A DNA stretch of 64,000 nt from Heloderma charlesbogerti (taxonomy: Eukaryota > Chordata > Lepidosauria > Squamata > Helodermatidae): positions 1,116,001 to 1,180,000 of the forward strand of contig JANEZZ010001497.1 of NCBI GenBank assembly GCA_026122225.1, read 5' to 3'. Of this stretch, positions 33,507 to 45,420 are shown piece after piece; the stretch's first letter is position 1; every line of letters starts with the position of its first letter. The notes below the pieces were generated by a model. The model did not search any database. It was given only the letters and a program-made list of their open reading frames with translations, and was not told the origin of the DNA. Both the position numbers and the translations under genes were made by a program.

Positions 33507-34082
33507 TAGGGGTGGATGAAAGTCACTTACCTGTCGTCGAAGCTTGTTCACGGTGGGGGGGAGGTGCTTTGCTGCTCCCCCCACGAAGTTCAGGCCGGGG
33601 GGGGAGGCTTCCCGCCTCACCCGGCCACGAACTCGAAAGTTTTTTTTTTAAAAAAAAGAACGCCCCCGTGATAGGCTACATGATGATTATCGTAGCCTAT
33701 CACGGCTAGATCTGCAAAGTCAGCCATGATAGGCTATGTGACGATTGACATAGCCTGTCACGGCTGACTTTGCAAATCTAGCCATGATAGGCTATGTTAA
33801 TCGTCACGTAGCCTATCACGGGGGCGTTTTTTTTTTTTTATTGCAATGGCGGCGGCAGCCGGTCGAAAGACCGGCTGCCGCTTCTGCCCCACACGAACAC
33901 CCGCCGAACCGCCGGCCGGACCCGCCGCCGGGAGGGACATTTGGCAAAGGTAAGTCCCATCCCGGGGGGGGTGCGGGGTGCGGGGGGGTGAGGAGGATTT
34001 CTCCCCGAAACTTGTTCGGGGGGCCGAACACATTGGTGCTCGGCCCCCCGAAGTTTCGGGGAGAAATTCTCCGCCATCCCTA
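33507..34082. mobile_element. hAT-like palindromic element, complete
   Basis: B end TAGGGGTGGATGAAAG and A-type end AATTCTCCGCCATCCCTA, with a perfect duplication TCTGAGAG at 33499-33506 and 34083-34090. The paralogous site downstream of locus 4 (about 49340-49375) lacks the element, so it inserted after the gene duplication or was lost there. Three GATAGGCTA hairpins lie side by side at 33668-33822. Outward donors are at about 33530 (minus) and 33949 (plus). Confidence 0.87.
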
Positions 34083-34090
34083 TCTGAGAG

Positions 34091-35084
34091 TCCAGGGTCT
34101 GTGTATGGCACCTTTTGCACCCTTTGTAGTACACAAATATAGAACAGTTCAGGCTCAGTGCAGAACTAATTTGGAAAACACAGTAGCAGGTCTTAGCATG
34201 GCTAGAGAGACTCTCAAGTAAGAATGAGAAATGATGGATGTGCTGGATGGGAGGCAAGTAAGTTCTCTGTTTCCTTGATGTTTTTGCCCAAAGAAGGGGT
34301 GGTTTGCTGGGGAAATATGAGACCCAACCTATTTCTCCGGCAGCAATAGCAATTATAAAACAGTAGATCTTCTTTCCCATTTGTCTAGTTGATTTTGAGA
34401 TTATGTGTACTTGGCTAGGGTTGCTAACTGACCAGGAGCAGGAACTGCAAAGAGAACAGCCTGCTCTCGTGCCTTCAAGAGCAATATGATCTGCAGGAAT
34501 CACTGAGTGAAGCTTTTCACATCACCTAGGTAAATATTGCCATCTGCTAAATCTCTGTATAAGAAACAGTTACTGAAGGGAGAACTATTGGAGCTGGTTT
34601 AAAGCAGGTGACCCTAGGATTTGTGGGAGCTGGAGCTGGGGTTAGGAATGGCTGGTTTTGCAAGAAGGCTGTGGTTTTCTATTTCTTCTTCAACAACCAA
34701 AGTATCCTTAGACCTTTAGCCGAAGGACAAACTTTATCAGATTAGGTTGAAGATGATGGCAGGAAAGAGCATGAAGTAGATGGTCCTTTGATTTCATAAT
34801 TTTGCATTGTGATTGGGTCCAATTTCAACAGGGAAGATTGAGGAACAGACAATTGGGCAGCTATTATTAAGGTCTGGGAATGAATTTACATTGTAAACAG
34901 CTCACTTGGTAAGTGTGGAATTATATTGTGAATTTAGACCCAGCCATGTACATTCCAGCTTAGGTGTTTTTGAAATGTTGAAAATAAAAATACAAAATAT
35001 TGGGAAGTTAACAAAGAGTGGTTTGTCATCCCACATTGTGAGCTACCTGGTTAACAAGAATTTAAGAGCATCCCATGAAGCTGA
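34091..35084. other. No recognised gene
   Basis: Unassigned sequence downstream of defensin locus 2. No third coding exon could be identified. Confidence 0.4.
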
Positions 35085-35455
35085 TTGGTGGGAGATTCAG
35101 GATAGTTAAAAGGAAGTACTTTTTTCACAGAGCACGTAGTTAAACTATGGAATTCACCACCACAAGATGTAGTGAAGGTCACCACTTTGGATGGCTTTAA
35201 AAGGGGATTGGACAAATTCATGGAGGATAAAGCTATCAATTGCTCCTAGAACTGATGGCTATGTGCTACCTCTAGTATCAGAGGCAGTATGTCTATGTAC
35301 ACCAGTTGCTAGGGAACATGGGCGGGGGTGGTGGTGCTGTTGCACTCATATCCTGCTTGGGGATTTCCTGTGGGCAGCTGGTTGGCCGCTGTGTGAACAG
35401 AATGCTGGACTAGATGGACCTTGGTCTGATCAGCATGGCCCTTTTTATGTTCTCA
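35085..35455 (+). mobile_element. CR1-type LINE 3' end
   Basis: Contains TGGAATTCACCACCACAAGATG, GGCTTTAAAAGGGGATTGGACAAATTC and the terminal GGACTAGATGGACCTTGGTCTGATC followed by TTTTTATGTTCT. This is the 3' end of a CR1 subfamily distinct from the one at 9951-15000. 5'-truncated. Confidence 0.7.
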
Positions 35456-35805
35456 CCTTGTTGGATCAGGCCACAATGGCCAGTCAGATGCCTTCGGAAA
35501 CACACTGGCAGGACATGAAACCTATTTAAGAAATAGTCAGTGGCCTTCCAGACTCCAGGGCAAGGCTGGCCCAGCAAGAGAGGGTCAGTTAGGAGGCTCA
35601 GGCTCCACCAACTGAATTCTTCCTCCATTCTCCACTTTCCTTCCTGCCAGATGTACCCCTTGCATTCTCAAACTTCCCATTCTTAGTGGAAGAGGTTGCC
35701 CTGCATGAGAGGTATTCACCACTGTAAGGACTAGAAATTTGCATTTTTACAAAGTAAGATGAAATTCTTAGGAAGATAGATTCTGTGCCCAGTAGCACCC
35801 CCCCT

Positions 35806-35829
35806 CTACACACACACACACACACACAC
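35806..35829. repeat. (CA)n microsatellite
   Basis: Short CA run, also present at the paralogous position in unit B (55450-55462), where it is shorter. Confidence 0.85.
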
Positions 35830-35892
35830 CTTTTCACAGATTTGCATCATATGCTAGGAATGGATGAATCTCTCAATTTTGGTTTTGCTCAA

Positions 35893-37368
35893 TGTGAAGG
35901 TTTGAGACCTACAGAGGCAAGGAAAAGAAAAATGTTAGGCCTAGAGGTAGGGATGTCAGAGAATTCCACCACAGATCTCGGGGAGGCCGAATGCCAGTGC
36001 ATTTGGCCCCCTGAAATCAGTGGTGGAACGGCCTGCCCCCCCCCCGGGACGAGACTTACCTGGGGCGGATCTTCCAGGTGGTGGCGGCTCCGGCAGCGGC
36101 TCCGGCGGTGGTTCGGCGGTGGTTCGGTGGCGGTTCGGCTGAGGCAGCTGCAGCGGCCGGCCTTCTGACCGGCTGCTGCTGCCGCCGCCGCCATTTCCAG
36201 TTTAAAAAAAAAGAAAAGACGTGATAGGCTACGTAAAGATTTATGTAGCCTATTAAGGCTAGGGTTTTTGTTTTTTTTTAAAAAAACGTGATAGGCTACA
36301 TAAATGTTTACGTAGCCTATCACGGCTGACTTAAAAAACCCCCAAAAACTGCGCGTATGCAAATGGCGGCTACGGCCGCTGCCATTTGCGTTCTTTATTT
36401 TGGCACGTCTTAGTCTACATCAAGATTTACGTAGACTAAGACGGCAAAAATAAGGGGAACACAAATAGTGTAGCGTCCGCTACGCTATTTGCGTTCCCCT
36501 TATTTTCGCCATCTTAGTCTACGTAAATCTTGATGTAGACTAAGATGTGCCAAAATAAAGAACGCAAATGGCGGCAGCCGTGGCCGCCACCATTTACGTT
36601 CATGCATTTTTTTTTTAAGTCAGCCGTGATAGGCTACGTAAACATTTACGTAGCCTATCACGGCTGACTGCAGGGGTCCCTGCTAGCCAGTGGCCGGATG
36701 TCCGGCTGCTGGCGGAGCTGGCCAGTGGCTCCACAGAATCCCTGCAGAGCGGAGCCAGCCGGCCAGGATTCCGGGGGGAGGGACAGAACGCCTCCCCCCC
36801 ACCATCGACATAATCTGCAAACAGTTGTCTTTCGTACATCCCTACCTAGAGGACTGGATTTTTTTGTTAGAAGGGGTATCCCTGAGAGGAGTAGTTTCAT
36901 TTCCCCAGTTAAGTTTCATTTTCATTTCCCCAGTTAAGTTTTCTTTCTTCAAGTTTGGTTTTGGGGGAGGAGGGTATAAAAAGAGAGAGTCAGAAAGACC
37001 AGAACAGTATGAGCAGAGTCAAGAAGAGCAGGGCCCAAAGAGGGAGCAGGAACAAGCAGGCAAGAAAAGTATAAGGACAGCTAGTTTAAAGGAATTTGCA
37101 TTTTGCAACTTTTATCTTCTCTTAATGCCTTTTGTAACACTCATCTCTATTGTGTAAATACCTTTAGTTGTGATTGGCTTGCTTTAATTTACCTGTAAAC
37201 TGTTGTGGTTAAACCCTATGTCTAGAATGTCAGTCACCCCACATCTACAGCCTAAACCCCATGCTATTGGGAAGGGGAAGGTAAAAGAAGGAAGGTGTGA
37301 CTCTTAAGGAGGCAAGAGATCTTTAAGGAGTTGCTTAGGGGGTCCAGGTCCTAAGGGGAACCCTGACA
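35893..37368 (+). mobile_element. Solo-LTR-like repeat, copy 1, interrupted by a hAT-like element
   Basis: Begins TGTGAAGGTTTGAGACC and ends AACCCTGACA (TG...CA), with a TATA box GGGTATAAAAAGAGAG near 36972. It matches the repeat at 41920-42488. Unit B lacks it (TTTTTGCCCAGTTTCGC near 55515), and the flanks CTCAA and CTTAG are compatible with a decayed 5-bp duplication. A hAT-like element occupies 35948-36844. No internal gag/pol sequence is seen. Which retroelement family it comes from is unknown. Confidence 0.55.
35948..36844. mobile_element. hAT-like palindromic element, complete
   Basis: A end TAGGGATGTCAGAGAATTCC and B end TTTCGTACATCCCTA, with a perfect duplication CCTAGAGG at 35940-35947 and 36845-36852. 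A long hairpin chain spans about 36215-36665. The minus-strand donor complement GACTTACCTGGGG lies at about 36054. The right donor is mutated (CAG|TTGTCT). It is inserted within the LTR-like repeat. Confidence 0.88.
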
Positions 37369-37794
37369 CTTAGTTTCTCATTTTTCCACTTTTAAATTGA
37401 TTCAATCATATAGCTGCATCAATTTGAGACTTTTTTTAAAAAAAGTGCTAACATGAAAATGTGCATGCATTTTCTTGTGCATTTCTCCTAATTGACTCAC
37501 TTTTGAATTCAATTTTGCCTATGATTCAAGTTTTTTTGAAAGCACTTTTCCGTAACATAATGGTAGTTTGTACTTTTTTTTTTAACTAACGAATGCATTG
37601 TTCTGGGCATGTGCCTCTAATATTTGCATTTTTGCACAAAATTCTGTGTGCAGCCCTCTGGAATTCTGGAAGTGCAAATTCCAAAAAGATAACAGCGCAC
37701 CACTTCACATACTGATTTAGGATATGCACATTTGAGAATTTCTTCTCAAAATGTGAATGCAACTGAATTTCCTCCAACCCTAGAATATACAGAC
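37369..37794. other. Unit A sequence without a gene
   Basis: AT-rich DNA, partly paralogous to 55515-55680 in unit B. No exon recognised. Confidence 0.4.
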
Positions 37795-38092
37795 AGCCTC
37801 GTGTGGCGCAGAGTGGGAGGCAGCAGTATTGCAACTGAAACTCTCCACGACTGGAGTTCAATCCGAGCGGAAGCCGGGTCTCGGGTAGCTGGCTCAGGTC
37901 ACCTCAGCCCTCCATCCTTCCGAGGTCAGTAAAATGAGTACCCAGCTTGCTGGGGGAAAGGTAGTCATGACTAGGAAAGGCAATGGCAAACCACCCCACT
38001 ATGGTCTGCCATGAAAATGCCAGCGTAAGCAGCGTCTCTCTAGGGGTCAGTAATGACCCAGTGCTTGCACAGGAGGAAACTTTCCTTTTCCT
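37795..38092 (+). mobile_element. tRNA-derived SINE
   Basis: The head resembles a tRNA, with an A-box-like GTGTGGCGCAGAGTGG and a B-box GAGTTCAATCC. The body contains GGTCAGTAAAATGAGTACCC, AAAGGCAATGGCAAACCACC and CAGTAATGACCCAGTGCTTG, typical of an abundant reptile SINE. Not a functional tRNA. Confidence 0.78.
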
Positions 38093-38382
38093 AGCATATA
38101 CAAAGTTCTATTCCCCGGACTCTCATGGCCCATATGCAGCATATGAACTACTATTTGTCATTTTTTAGTATTACAGCACATGGATCCATGTTCTGCCTTC
38201 CACGAGAAGACCTTCTTCCTTTCGTGGAAGGTCCCTTCATCTGTTTTGGGGATTCCCTCCAGCAGACACCACAGCTCACCAAATTCAGCAGGGTCTCCTG
38301 ACTCTCTCTCTGTGTAGCATTTTCAGGAGGCTGCAGGGGCTGCCAAGGGAAGGAGGGATGAGGAAGTCACCTTCCATCAGTG
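38093..38382. other. No recognised feature
   Basis: Short unassigned stretch ending in the left target duplication CATCAGTG (38375-38382). Confidence 0.4.
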
Positions 38383-39160
38383 TAGGGACGTCAGAGAAAT
38401 CCACCACAGATCTCAGTGAGGCCGAATGCCAGCGCATTCGCCCCCCCAAAATCCATGGCGGAACGAAGCCCCCCCACCCCCCGCCCCATGAAAGGCGCGC
38501 AAAATGGGACACTTACCTGGTACCGTTTGCTCTGCTCTGCGAATCGCGGCCGCGGCCGCCATTCCCTTCATCACTATAGCCGTGATAGGCTACGTAAATA
38601 CTAATGTAACCGATCACGGCTAACGCAGGGATGCCATTTGTGTCCCTGTGGAAGCCGTGATAGGCTGTGTAAGTATTTACGTAGCCTATCATGGCAAAAA
38701 AAAAACGGAACGCAAATGGCGGCAGCTACGGCTGCCGCCATTTGCATTCCCCCCCCTTTTTTTTTGCGGTAATAGGCTAGGTAAATATTTACATAACCTA
38801 TCATGGTTAAAAAAAAAAAAAAGGGAACACAAATGGTGGCCGCCATAGCCGCCGCCATTTGCATTCGCTGTTTATTGTGGGTTTTTTGCCGTGATAGGCT
38901 ATGTAAATATTAATATTTACATAGCGTATCACAGCAAAATACAGGGATGCAAATGGTGGCGGCTACAGCAGCTGCCATTTGCATCCCTGCAGGCTGCCCA
39001 GCGGCCAGATGTCTGGCTGCGGGTGGCCCCAGCTGGCGGTTCTGTGGAATCTCCACAGAGCGGAGCCAGCTGGAGAGAATTTCGGAGGGACGGACGGCGC
39101 ACCTCCCCCCCACCGCGAATGTCACCCTTTGTAAAGGTAAATGACTTTCGTACATCCCTA
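38383..39160. mobile_element. hAT-like palindromic element, complete
   Basis: A end TAGGGACGTCAGAG and B end TTTCGTACATCCCTA, with flanks CATCAGTG and CATCAATG (7 of 8). Hairpins alternate between TAGGCTACGTAAAT-type and GCAAATGGCGGC-type dyads. Donors: CAG|GTAAGT on minus near 38514 and AAG|GTAAAT on plus at 39135/39136. Confidence 0.85.
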
Positions 39161-39345
39161 CATCAATGCAGGTGATCCAACATAAGTCTGGATCTGACCC
39201 ATTGTCACCATTCATTCTAGGACAGTTTGTCAACTACCTTTTATTCTGAGGTCAATGCATATTTTCCTTCATAGCTTCTACTCTGCCCCAAGGCGGGGGG
39301 GGGGGGATCTATTTTCTTTCTACAGTAACGTCACTCTGTGAAATC

Positions 39346-40107
39346 TAGGGATGTCAGAGAATTTCGCCAAGAATCTCGGGGAGGCCGAATGCCAGTGCAT
39401 TGGCCCCCCCGAAATTGGTGGCGAAATGGTCTGCCCCTCCGCCCCCCCCGGGACAGGACTTACCTTATGCGAATGTCCCTGGCGGTGGCGGCGGCGGCTC
39501 CGGCGGCGGTTCGGCTGCGGTGCGATGGCGGCAGAGGCAGTGGCCGGTCTTCCGGCCGGCTGCCGCCGCTGCCATTTCCAAGTAAAAAAAACAAAACAAA
39601 AAATGTGATAGGCTACGTAAAGATTTACGTAGCCTATCACAGCTAGATTTTTAAAAAACACCGTGATAGGCTACGTAAATGTTTACGTAGCCTATCACGG
39701 CTGAGTGGAAAAAAACAACAACAACCTTGCGTACGCAAATGGCGGCACTCATGGGCGCCGTCATTTGCGTACGCGCGGTTTTTTTTTTCTTCACTCAGCC
39801 GTGATAGGCTATGTAAACATTTATGTAGCCTATCACAGCTGACTGCAGGAATGCAAACGGCAGCGGCTACGGCCGCCGCCATTTGCGTTCTGGCCGGCTG
39901 GGATTCGCGGCGGGAGGGAAGGGGCGCCTCCCCCCGGCCAGAATTTCATGGGGGAGGGACGGGGCGCCTCCCCCCCAGCCAGAATTTTTGCGGGGAGGGA
40001 CAGGGCGCTTCCTCCCCCAGCCAGAATTTCAGGGGGAGGGACAGAGCGCCTCCCCCCCACCGCGAATCAACTTTCGGGTTCAGGTAAGGGACTTTCGTAC
40101 ATCCCTA
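39346..40107. mobile_element. hAT-like palindromic element, complete
   Basis: A end TAGGGATGTCAGAGAATTTC and B end TTTCGTACATCCCTA, with a perfect duplication GTGAAATC at 39338-39345 and 40108-40115. Unit B keeps the unoccupied site (CTGAGAAATCTGCACATT near 55816), which proves the boundaries. Outward donors: AAG|GTAAGT on minus near 39463 and CAG|GTAAGG on plus near 40083. Confidence 0.9.
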
Positions 40108-40545
40108 GTGAAATCTGCACATTTGGAAAAAGCCCCCTCCTTCATGTGAAATCACAATTGCAACAATGAACCCATTGTTTGGTCTCTCAAGGACATCAGC
40201 ATCTCTCATCACCCATCAAGAGATTAGCACCTGTCTTAGAATAATGTCCATTATGTCTTAATAAACTCATGGTGCTTTGCTGAGGTATGTGTGTGTACTG
40301 TCATGGATATAGCTATGAAAAATTGAACACCTCTCTCTCTTCTTGCATTGCCATTTCCCAAAGCCTAGCTCCCTCCCTTCCTCCCTTCTCCCCTCTGAAG
40401 GTGTTTAGCAACCACATGTTATTTTGGGAAGAGTGCCCTGGCCACATATCTTGCACTGATGCTGCAATGTGGAGGCACTTACCTTTATTCTTCTGGGGTC
40501 ATTCACAGAGCTTCTGATAGCAGCAACTACCCCCGCCCCCCAGTG

Positions 40546-40552
40546 ATACACA

Positions 40553-40585
<33 letters not shown>

Positions 40586-40597
40586 CCACACACACAA
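40546..40597. repeat. (CA)n microsatellite
   Basis: CA-rich run, also present but shorter at 56280-56292 in unit B. Confidence 0.9.
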
Positions 40598-40817
40598 ACG
40601 CTACAGGACAAGGTCTCTGGACTCTTGAAAATATGTGGAAATACTGCGGTGGGAATCAGAAAATGCAAAATTCTTCAAACTGGATGTCTGGGGAACAGAA
40701 CAGCAGATAGACTCAGCATGGGTAAGCAGAATATTATCTATACCAGAAAGAAAATTTCTTCAAACCATATAATATGGGGATGGTTTTAAATTGGCTATAA
40801 AGGCTTAGGAAAGAGAT

Positions 40818-41345
40818 GACAGGGCCATCACGATAGTTTGCTGTCACAGTGAAAAAAAGGCAAAATTGTCATTAGGTGCCAAATATAATTCCACTGTACA
40901 AGGCAGACGTTTGCCATATGGGACATGAGGGCCCTACCATTCTGTGTCTCTCCTCCATCTTTCCAGTAACACATACGTAGTTTATCACAACATGTGGTTT
41001 GACATCATATCCCAGGGGGTCAGACTCCTTATGTTAGGAGAAGAATCTGAGGATACAAGAAGGAGAAATGCTGGATGTGGGACAGGGCCATCACGATAGT
41101 TTGCTGTCACAGTGAAAAAAAGGCAAAATTGTCTTTAGGTGCCAAATATCATTCCACTGTACAAGGCAGACTTTTGCCATATGGGACATGAGGGCCCTAC
41201 CATCCTGTGTCTCACCTTCATCTTTCCAGTAACACATAGTTTATCGCAACATGTGATTTGACATCATATGTTGTCCAAGGGGGTCAGACTGCTTTTGCTA
41301 GGAGAAGAATCTGGGGATACAAGGAAGGGAAATGCTGGATGTGGG
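40818..41345. repeat. 264-bp tandem duplication inside unit A
   Basis: The block starting GACAGGGCCATCACGATAG occurs at 40818 and again at 41082, and each copy runs to AAATGCTGGATGTGGGA. Unit B has a single copy, so this tandem step happened in unit A after the larger duplication. Confidence 0.88.
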
Positions 41346-41919
41346 ATTCACCCCCAGGAGGAACCTTGAAAGGGATCTCTGTGAAGCCAGAAACCTCAGT
41401 GAGGGAGGATCCCAGGGACAAACATTGCCACCAATGCTATGTTCCAAGGAGGTCATTCTGCCCCCCTACTCTGATTTGGAACAAGAGACTCCCAATCCTC
41501 AACAGAGCCAATTTGTGAAGAATCAACCACAGTCCCTTTATGTGCTGACAGGTTTCCCAGAAGAGGTGGAGGTAAAAAGCCTGACCTGTCTCCTGCCTTT
41601 TAAACCAGCTGCCCCCAACCTGGTGCCCTTCAGATGCTTTGGACTTCAACTCCCATCAGCCCCAGCCAGCATGACCAATGGTGGTTTCACCTGGCTCCAC
41701 AGCTTTGATACTTTTCTGTGCCTGTGTCCAGTCTGTTTTCCACTGCCTCAGTTTGGAACTGTCCATTGAACCCCCTACTTCCCTGAACTCTCAGTTTGCT
41801 TTCCCATTTCAACCTGAGAACTCTGCCTGGAAGGGAATACAACATCACAGAGTGATTTTCCCTGCCCACTTCCTCCAACAGCCAGTGAAAAAAATGCACA
41901 GCATAATAATGTTATAAGA

Positions 41920-42488
41920 TGTGAAGGTCTGAGGCCTACAGAGGCAAAGGGGAAAAAGGTCAGGCTTAGAGGCCTGGTGGTGGTGGTGGTGGTGGTGGTG
42001 GTGGTTGTGAGAGAGTATCCCCGAGAGTAGTTTCATTTCCTTGGTTAATTTTCAGTTTCATTTCCCCATTTAAGTTTCATTTCCTCAGGTTTGAAGTAGT
42101 AGTTTCATTTTTGAGGGAGGAGGGTATAAAAAGAGAGTGAGAGAGCCTGAAGAGAGAGTTGGGGAGACCAGAGCCTGAAGAGAGAGCAGGAAGAAGCAGC
42201 CTGGAAAAGTCTAGGTACAGCTAGGGTAAAGGAACCTGCATTTTGCAATTTTTATTTGATCTTCATGCCTTTTGTATCACTCACCTTGATTGTGTAAATA
42301 CCTTTAGTTCTGCTTTGCTTATTTTACATTTACCAGTAGATGGTTGGGTTAATCACACCACATCTACAGCCTAAACCTTACGTTATTAGGAAGGAGAAGT
42401 TCAAGAGAAGGAAGGTGGGACTCTTAAGGAGGCAAGAGATCTTAAAGGTGTTGCTCAGGGGATCCAGGCCACAAGGGTGGAACCCTGA
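41920..42488 (+). mobile_element. Solo-LTR-like repeat, copy 2
   Basis: Begins TGTGAAGGTCTGAGGCC and contains a (GGT)n run at 41978-42004, AGTTTCATTTCC repeats and GGGTATAAAAAGAGAG at 42122. It ends GGAACCCTGAC. Absent from unit B, where CATAATGATTCAACAAGC (57788) is the empty site. No clear target duplication was found for this copy. Confidence 0.55.
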
Positions 42489-42516
42489 CTCATGCATTGC
42501 TATGTTGACTGTTACA

Positions 42517-42908
42517 GTGCGCATAGACTCAGAGCAGAACTGCACATCATAAGAGACACAGAGCTATTACAAGAGACACAGGGCCATTACAAGTGACACA
42601 ACCATTTAAAAACCATCTTTCTCTAAGTTTTAGCTGCTCAGTTATTTATTTCTTTTCAATTTTCTTGACATATTTTCTCTGCCAATGCTATATAGGTCAG
42701 ATAATTGACAACAACCAAAATGATTTTGTCCAAAAAGCTATTAAAAGTACTGGAGCCACAGCTAATTGATGTATCAACTATCCATGGCTATTGTTCATTG
42801 TCATTTTCTGTGTATCTTTAGCTTGCTTCCATATATCTATTGCTGCTTCAGTGCAAATTGGACTGGGCTCAATAGCTGCCTCCTCACTTACTGTGCATTC
42901 TTTTTTTT
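42517..42908. other. No recognised feature
   Basis: AT-rich unassigned DNA ending in a T run at which the next element inserted. Confidence 0.4.
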
Positions 42909-43703
42909 TAGGGATGTATGAATCCCTTACCTGGCTCCACAGTGGGAGATCCGTGGGGGGAGGCACTCTGTCCCTCCCCCCAGAATCCTCCCTGGCTGGC
43001 CCCACTCCACGGCGGCTCTGCTGAGCCGCCGGCCAGGGCCGTCCACAGCTGGAGTTCCGGCTGCGGCTGGGCTGCTGCGGCCACAAAAGGCAGCCATCGT
43101 AGCGGCCCCCATTTGCATCCTGCCAGGCTGCTGTGATAGGCTACGTAAGTATTTACATAGCCTATCACGGCAAAGAGCAGCTGCTATGCCGTTTGCGCCT
43201 CTGCTCTTTCCATGATAAGCTATGTAAGTATTTACGTAGCCTATCAGGGTTAAGGCAGCCACACAAATGGCGTAGTGGCCACCATTTGCGTGGCTGCCTT
43301 TACCGTGATAGGCTACGTAAATACTTACATAGCCTATCACGGAAAGAGCAGCGGCGCAAACAGTATAGCGGCTGCTGTTTGCATCCCTGCTCTTTGCCGT
43401 GATAGGCATAGGCTATGTAAATACTTACGTAGCCTATCATGGCAGCCTGGCAGGATGCAAATGGCGGCCGCTATGATGGCCGCCATTTGCGGCTGCAGCA
43501 GCCGTCTGAGAGACCAGCCGCCGCCGCCAGAGCCGCCGCCGGAGCCGCCACCGCCAGAACATCCGCCCCAGGTAAGCTTCATCCCGGGGGGATTCCGCAG
43601 GGGGGCGGGGGGCAGGAGGCCATTCCACCATGGGTTTCAGGGGGCCAAATGCCAGTGCATTCGGCCTCACTGAAATCCGTGGTGGAATTCTCTGCCATCT
43701 CTA
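42909..43703. mobile_element. hAT-like palindromic element, complete
   Basis: B end TAGGGATGTATGAATCC and A end ATTCTCTGCCATCTCTA. The target is a T-rich run, so the duplication cannot be judged (T8 on the left, CTTTTTAA on the right). Six or more hairpins occur between about 43085 and 43500. Outward donors: CAG|GTAAGG on minus near 42929 and CAG|GTAAGC on plus at 43572/43573. Confidence 0.8.
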
Positions 43704-43711
43704 CTTTTTAA

Positions 43712-44103
43712 ATTATTACATCCATAATCTCATTACACCACAGATATGAAGCTGAAGCAGCTGGAAAAGCCAGAATTATCCAACAAAAGAGAGCAGTATA
43801 AGGAATAATAACAAGGGAAGGAGTTACTAACACATCCACGTCATCTTCGGGAATTCTTCATGCCATGTTGAATGAATGCACAAGGAACAGAACACTCCAT
43901 TCCTGCTCGTCCTCCCACATTTCTGTCACCCTGTACACATAGAGGATGATGGTATGAACAGGAGAGCCCCCTGTATCTATGGAGGCTCTACACACAACCC
44001 AGGACCCTTGAACATCAGGGTGAGGGTCTTGGATTGTGTATAGACCCTCCATGAATACAGGAGGCACTCCTGTTCAGACCATTGCCCTCAATACTTACGG
44101 GGT
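43712..44103. other. No recognised feature
   Basis: Unassigned spacer. It contains a local repeat: GGAGGCTCTACACACAACCC at 43980 and a partly complementary GTGTATAGACCCTCC near 44036. Confidence 0.4.
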
Positions 44104-44111
44104 AATGGATG

Positions 44112-44663
44112 TAGGGATGGCGGAGAATTTCTCCACGAATCTCGGGGAGGCCGAATGCCAATGCATTCAGCCCCCTGAAATTGTTGGTGAATTCTCTGCC
44201 CCCCGCCCCCCCCAGGATGGGACTTACCTCCCTCGAATGTCCCTCTCGGCGGCGGATCCTGGCGGGAGTTCGTCGGTGGTTCGTCGGCGGTTTGTCGGGG
44301 GCAGGGGCGGCGGCCGGTCTTCCGACCGGCTGCTGCCGCCACCATTACAAAATAAAGTAAAAAAACAAAACAAAACACCCGAGATAGGCTACATAATGAT
44401 TTACGTAGCCTATCATGGCTAGATTTCCAAAGTCAGCCGTGATAGGCTATGTAAATCGTTACGTAGCCTATCACGGGTGGTTTTTTTCCCACTTTTTTAT
44501 TTCACGGCTGGGGAGATAGGGCGTTTCTCCCCGGCCTGAATTTCGGCCGGGCGAGGGGGGGTGCCTCCCCCCCCGGCCTGAACTTCGGGGGGAGAACCGA
44601 AGCACCTCCTCCTCACCGCGAAGCAAGCTGCGGGACCAGGTAAGTGCCTTTCGTACATCCCTA
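44112..44663. mobile_element. hAT-like palindromic element, complete
   Basis: A-type end TAGGGATGGCGGAGAATTTC and B end TTTCGTACATCCCTA, with a perfect duplication AATGGATG at 44104-44111 and 44664-44671. A short copy with two GATAGGCTA hairpins. Outward donors: GAGG|GTAAGTCC on minus near 44227 and CAG|GTAAGTGCC on plus at 44639/44640. Confidence 0.88.
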
Positions 44664-45002
44664 AATGGATGTGACAACAGATGGGGTGGGGCTCGATGGC
44701 TGCTCTCCTCACATGTTCAATCAACATGGGATAAAGAATGCCTGAATAGGGCAACACTTGAACCACCCAGAGAGCTTCAGCTGTTGGGTGTTATAGACAT
44801 GTAATAAACAAATAAACAACTAAAATATGCACTTGTTATCACTTCAGAATCACTTAAAATTGGCTTGGGGTTCTAGTTCTCCAAGAAGTGACATTAATGA
44901 GTGATGAGGAAGTTCTCCATGAAAGCTCAGGAGGAAAAGAGAAGCCCACCCATCTTATCTGCTTATCCACCACCTCCCCATTTTAAGAAAATACAATTAA
45001 CT

Positions 45003-45006
<4 letters not shown>

Positions 45007-45085
<79 letters not shown>

Positions 45086-45086
45086 C
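45007..45086. repeat. (GT)n(GA)n compound microsatellite
   Basis: GT units from 45007 to about 45060 with one CC interruption, then GA units to 45085. Confidence 0.95.
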
Positions 45087-45129
45087 ATGAACAAGAGCAA
45101 ATGTACAAGGGGGTGGGGCATCTTGCTAG

Positions 45130-45420
45130 AGACATCATGGACAGGTATCTTAGAATAATCAGACAGTTTCAGGAAGTGTTGAAAAGCACCTAGTCCAATG
45201 CTCTCAGTGATACAGAAGGTCCAGACCTAAGACATCCCCAGCAGATGGCTGTTCAGCCTCTGCTTGAAGACATCCAGAGAGGGAAAGCCACCACCTCTAA
45301 AGAAATTGGTTCCATTGTTGAACTGCTCTGACATCAATAAGTTACTCCTAATATTGACCCAAAAGTTATTGTGCTTAAAGATAAGTCTATGGAACGGTTC
45401 TGAAGGAAGCAGTGCAGTCT
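45130..45420 (-). mobile_element. CR1-type LINE 3' end, minus strand, old
   Basis: The reverse complement contains the CR1 3' blocks. In plus sense CTAGTCCAATGCTCT, GATGGCTGTTCAGCCTCTG and AAAGCCACCACCTC correspond to the same blocks at 57035-57135. Divergent and 5'-truncated. Confidence 0.65.

Larger units (their letters stand above)
35637..42516. repeat. Segmental duplication, unit A
   Basis: Paralogous in order and orientation to 54886-57826 once later insertions are removed. Shared landmarks include GAAGAGGTTGCCCT (35690 and 54938), ATGCTAGGAATGGATGAATC (35851 and 55482), AGAAAATGCAAAATTCTTC (40659 and 56350), GCTGTCACAGTGAAAAAAA (40840 and 56532) and TTTGTGAAGAATCAACCA (41512 and 57398). 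Unit A has gained two LTR-like repeats, three hAT-like elements, a SINE and an internal 264-bp tandem copy. Confidence 0.8.

Noticed and set aside
38160..38220. Minus-strand CTGTAA/TGC word resembling a defensin CC end
   Set aside because: Only one cysteine-like codon pair, and no other cysteines at the expected spacing or splice sites.
40405..40668. Minus-strand frame ending in a cysteine-containing tail near the (CA)n run
   Set aside because: The cysteine spacing does not fit a defensin, the frame crosses a microsatellite, and the paralogous frame in unit B is unrelated in its second half.
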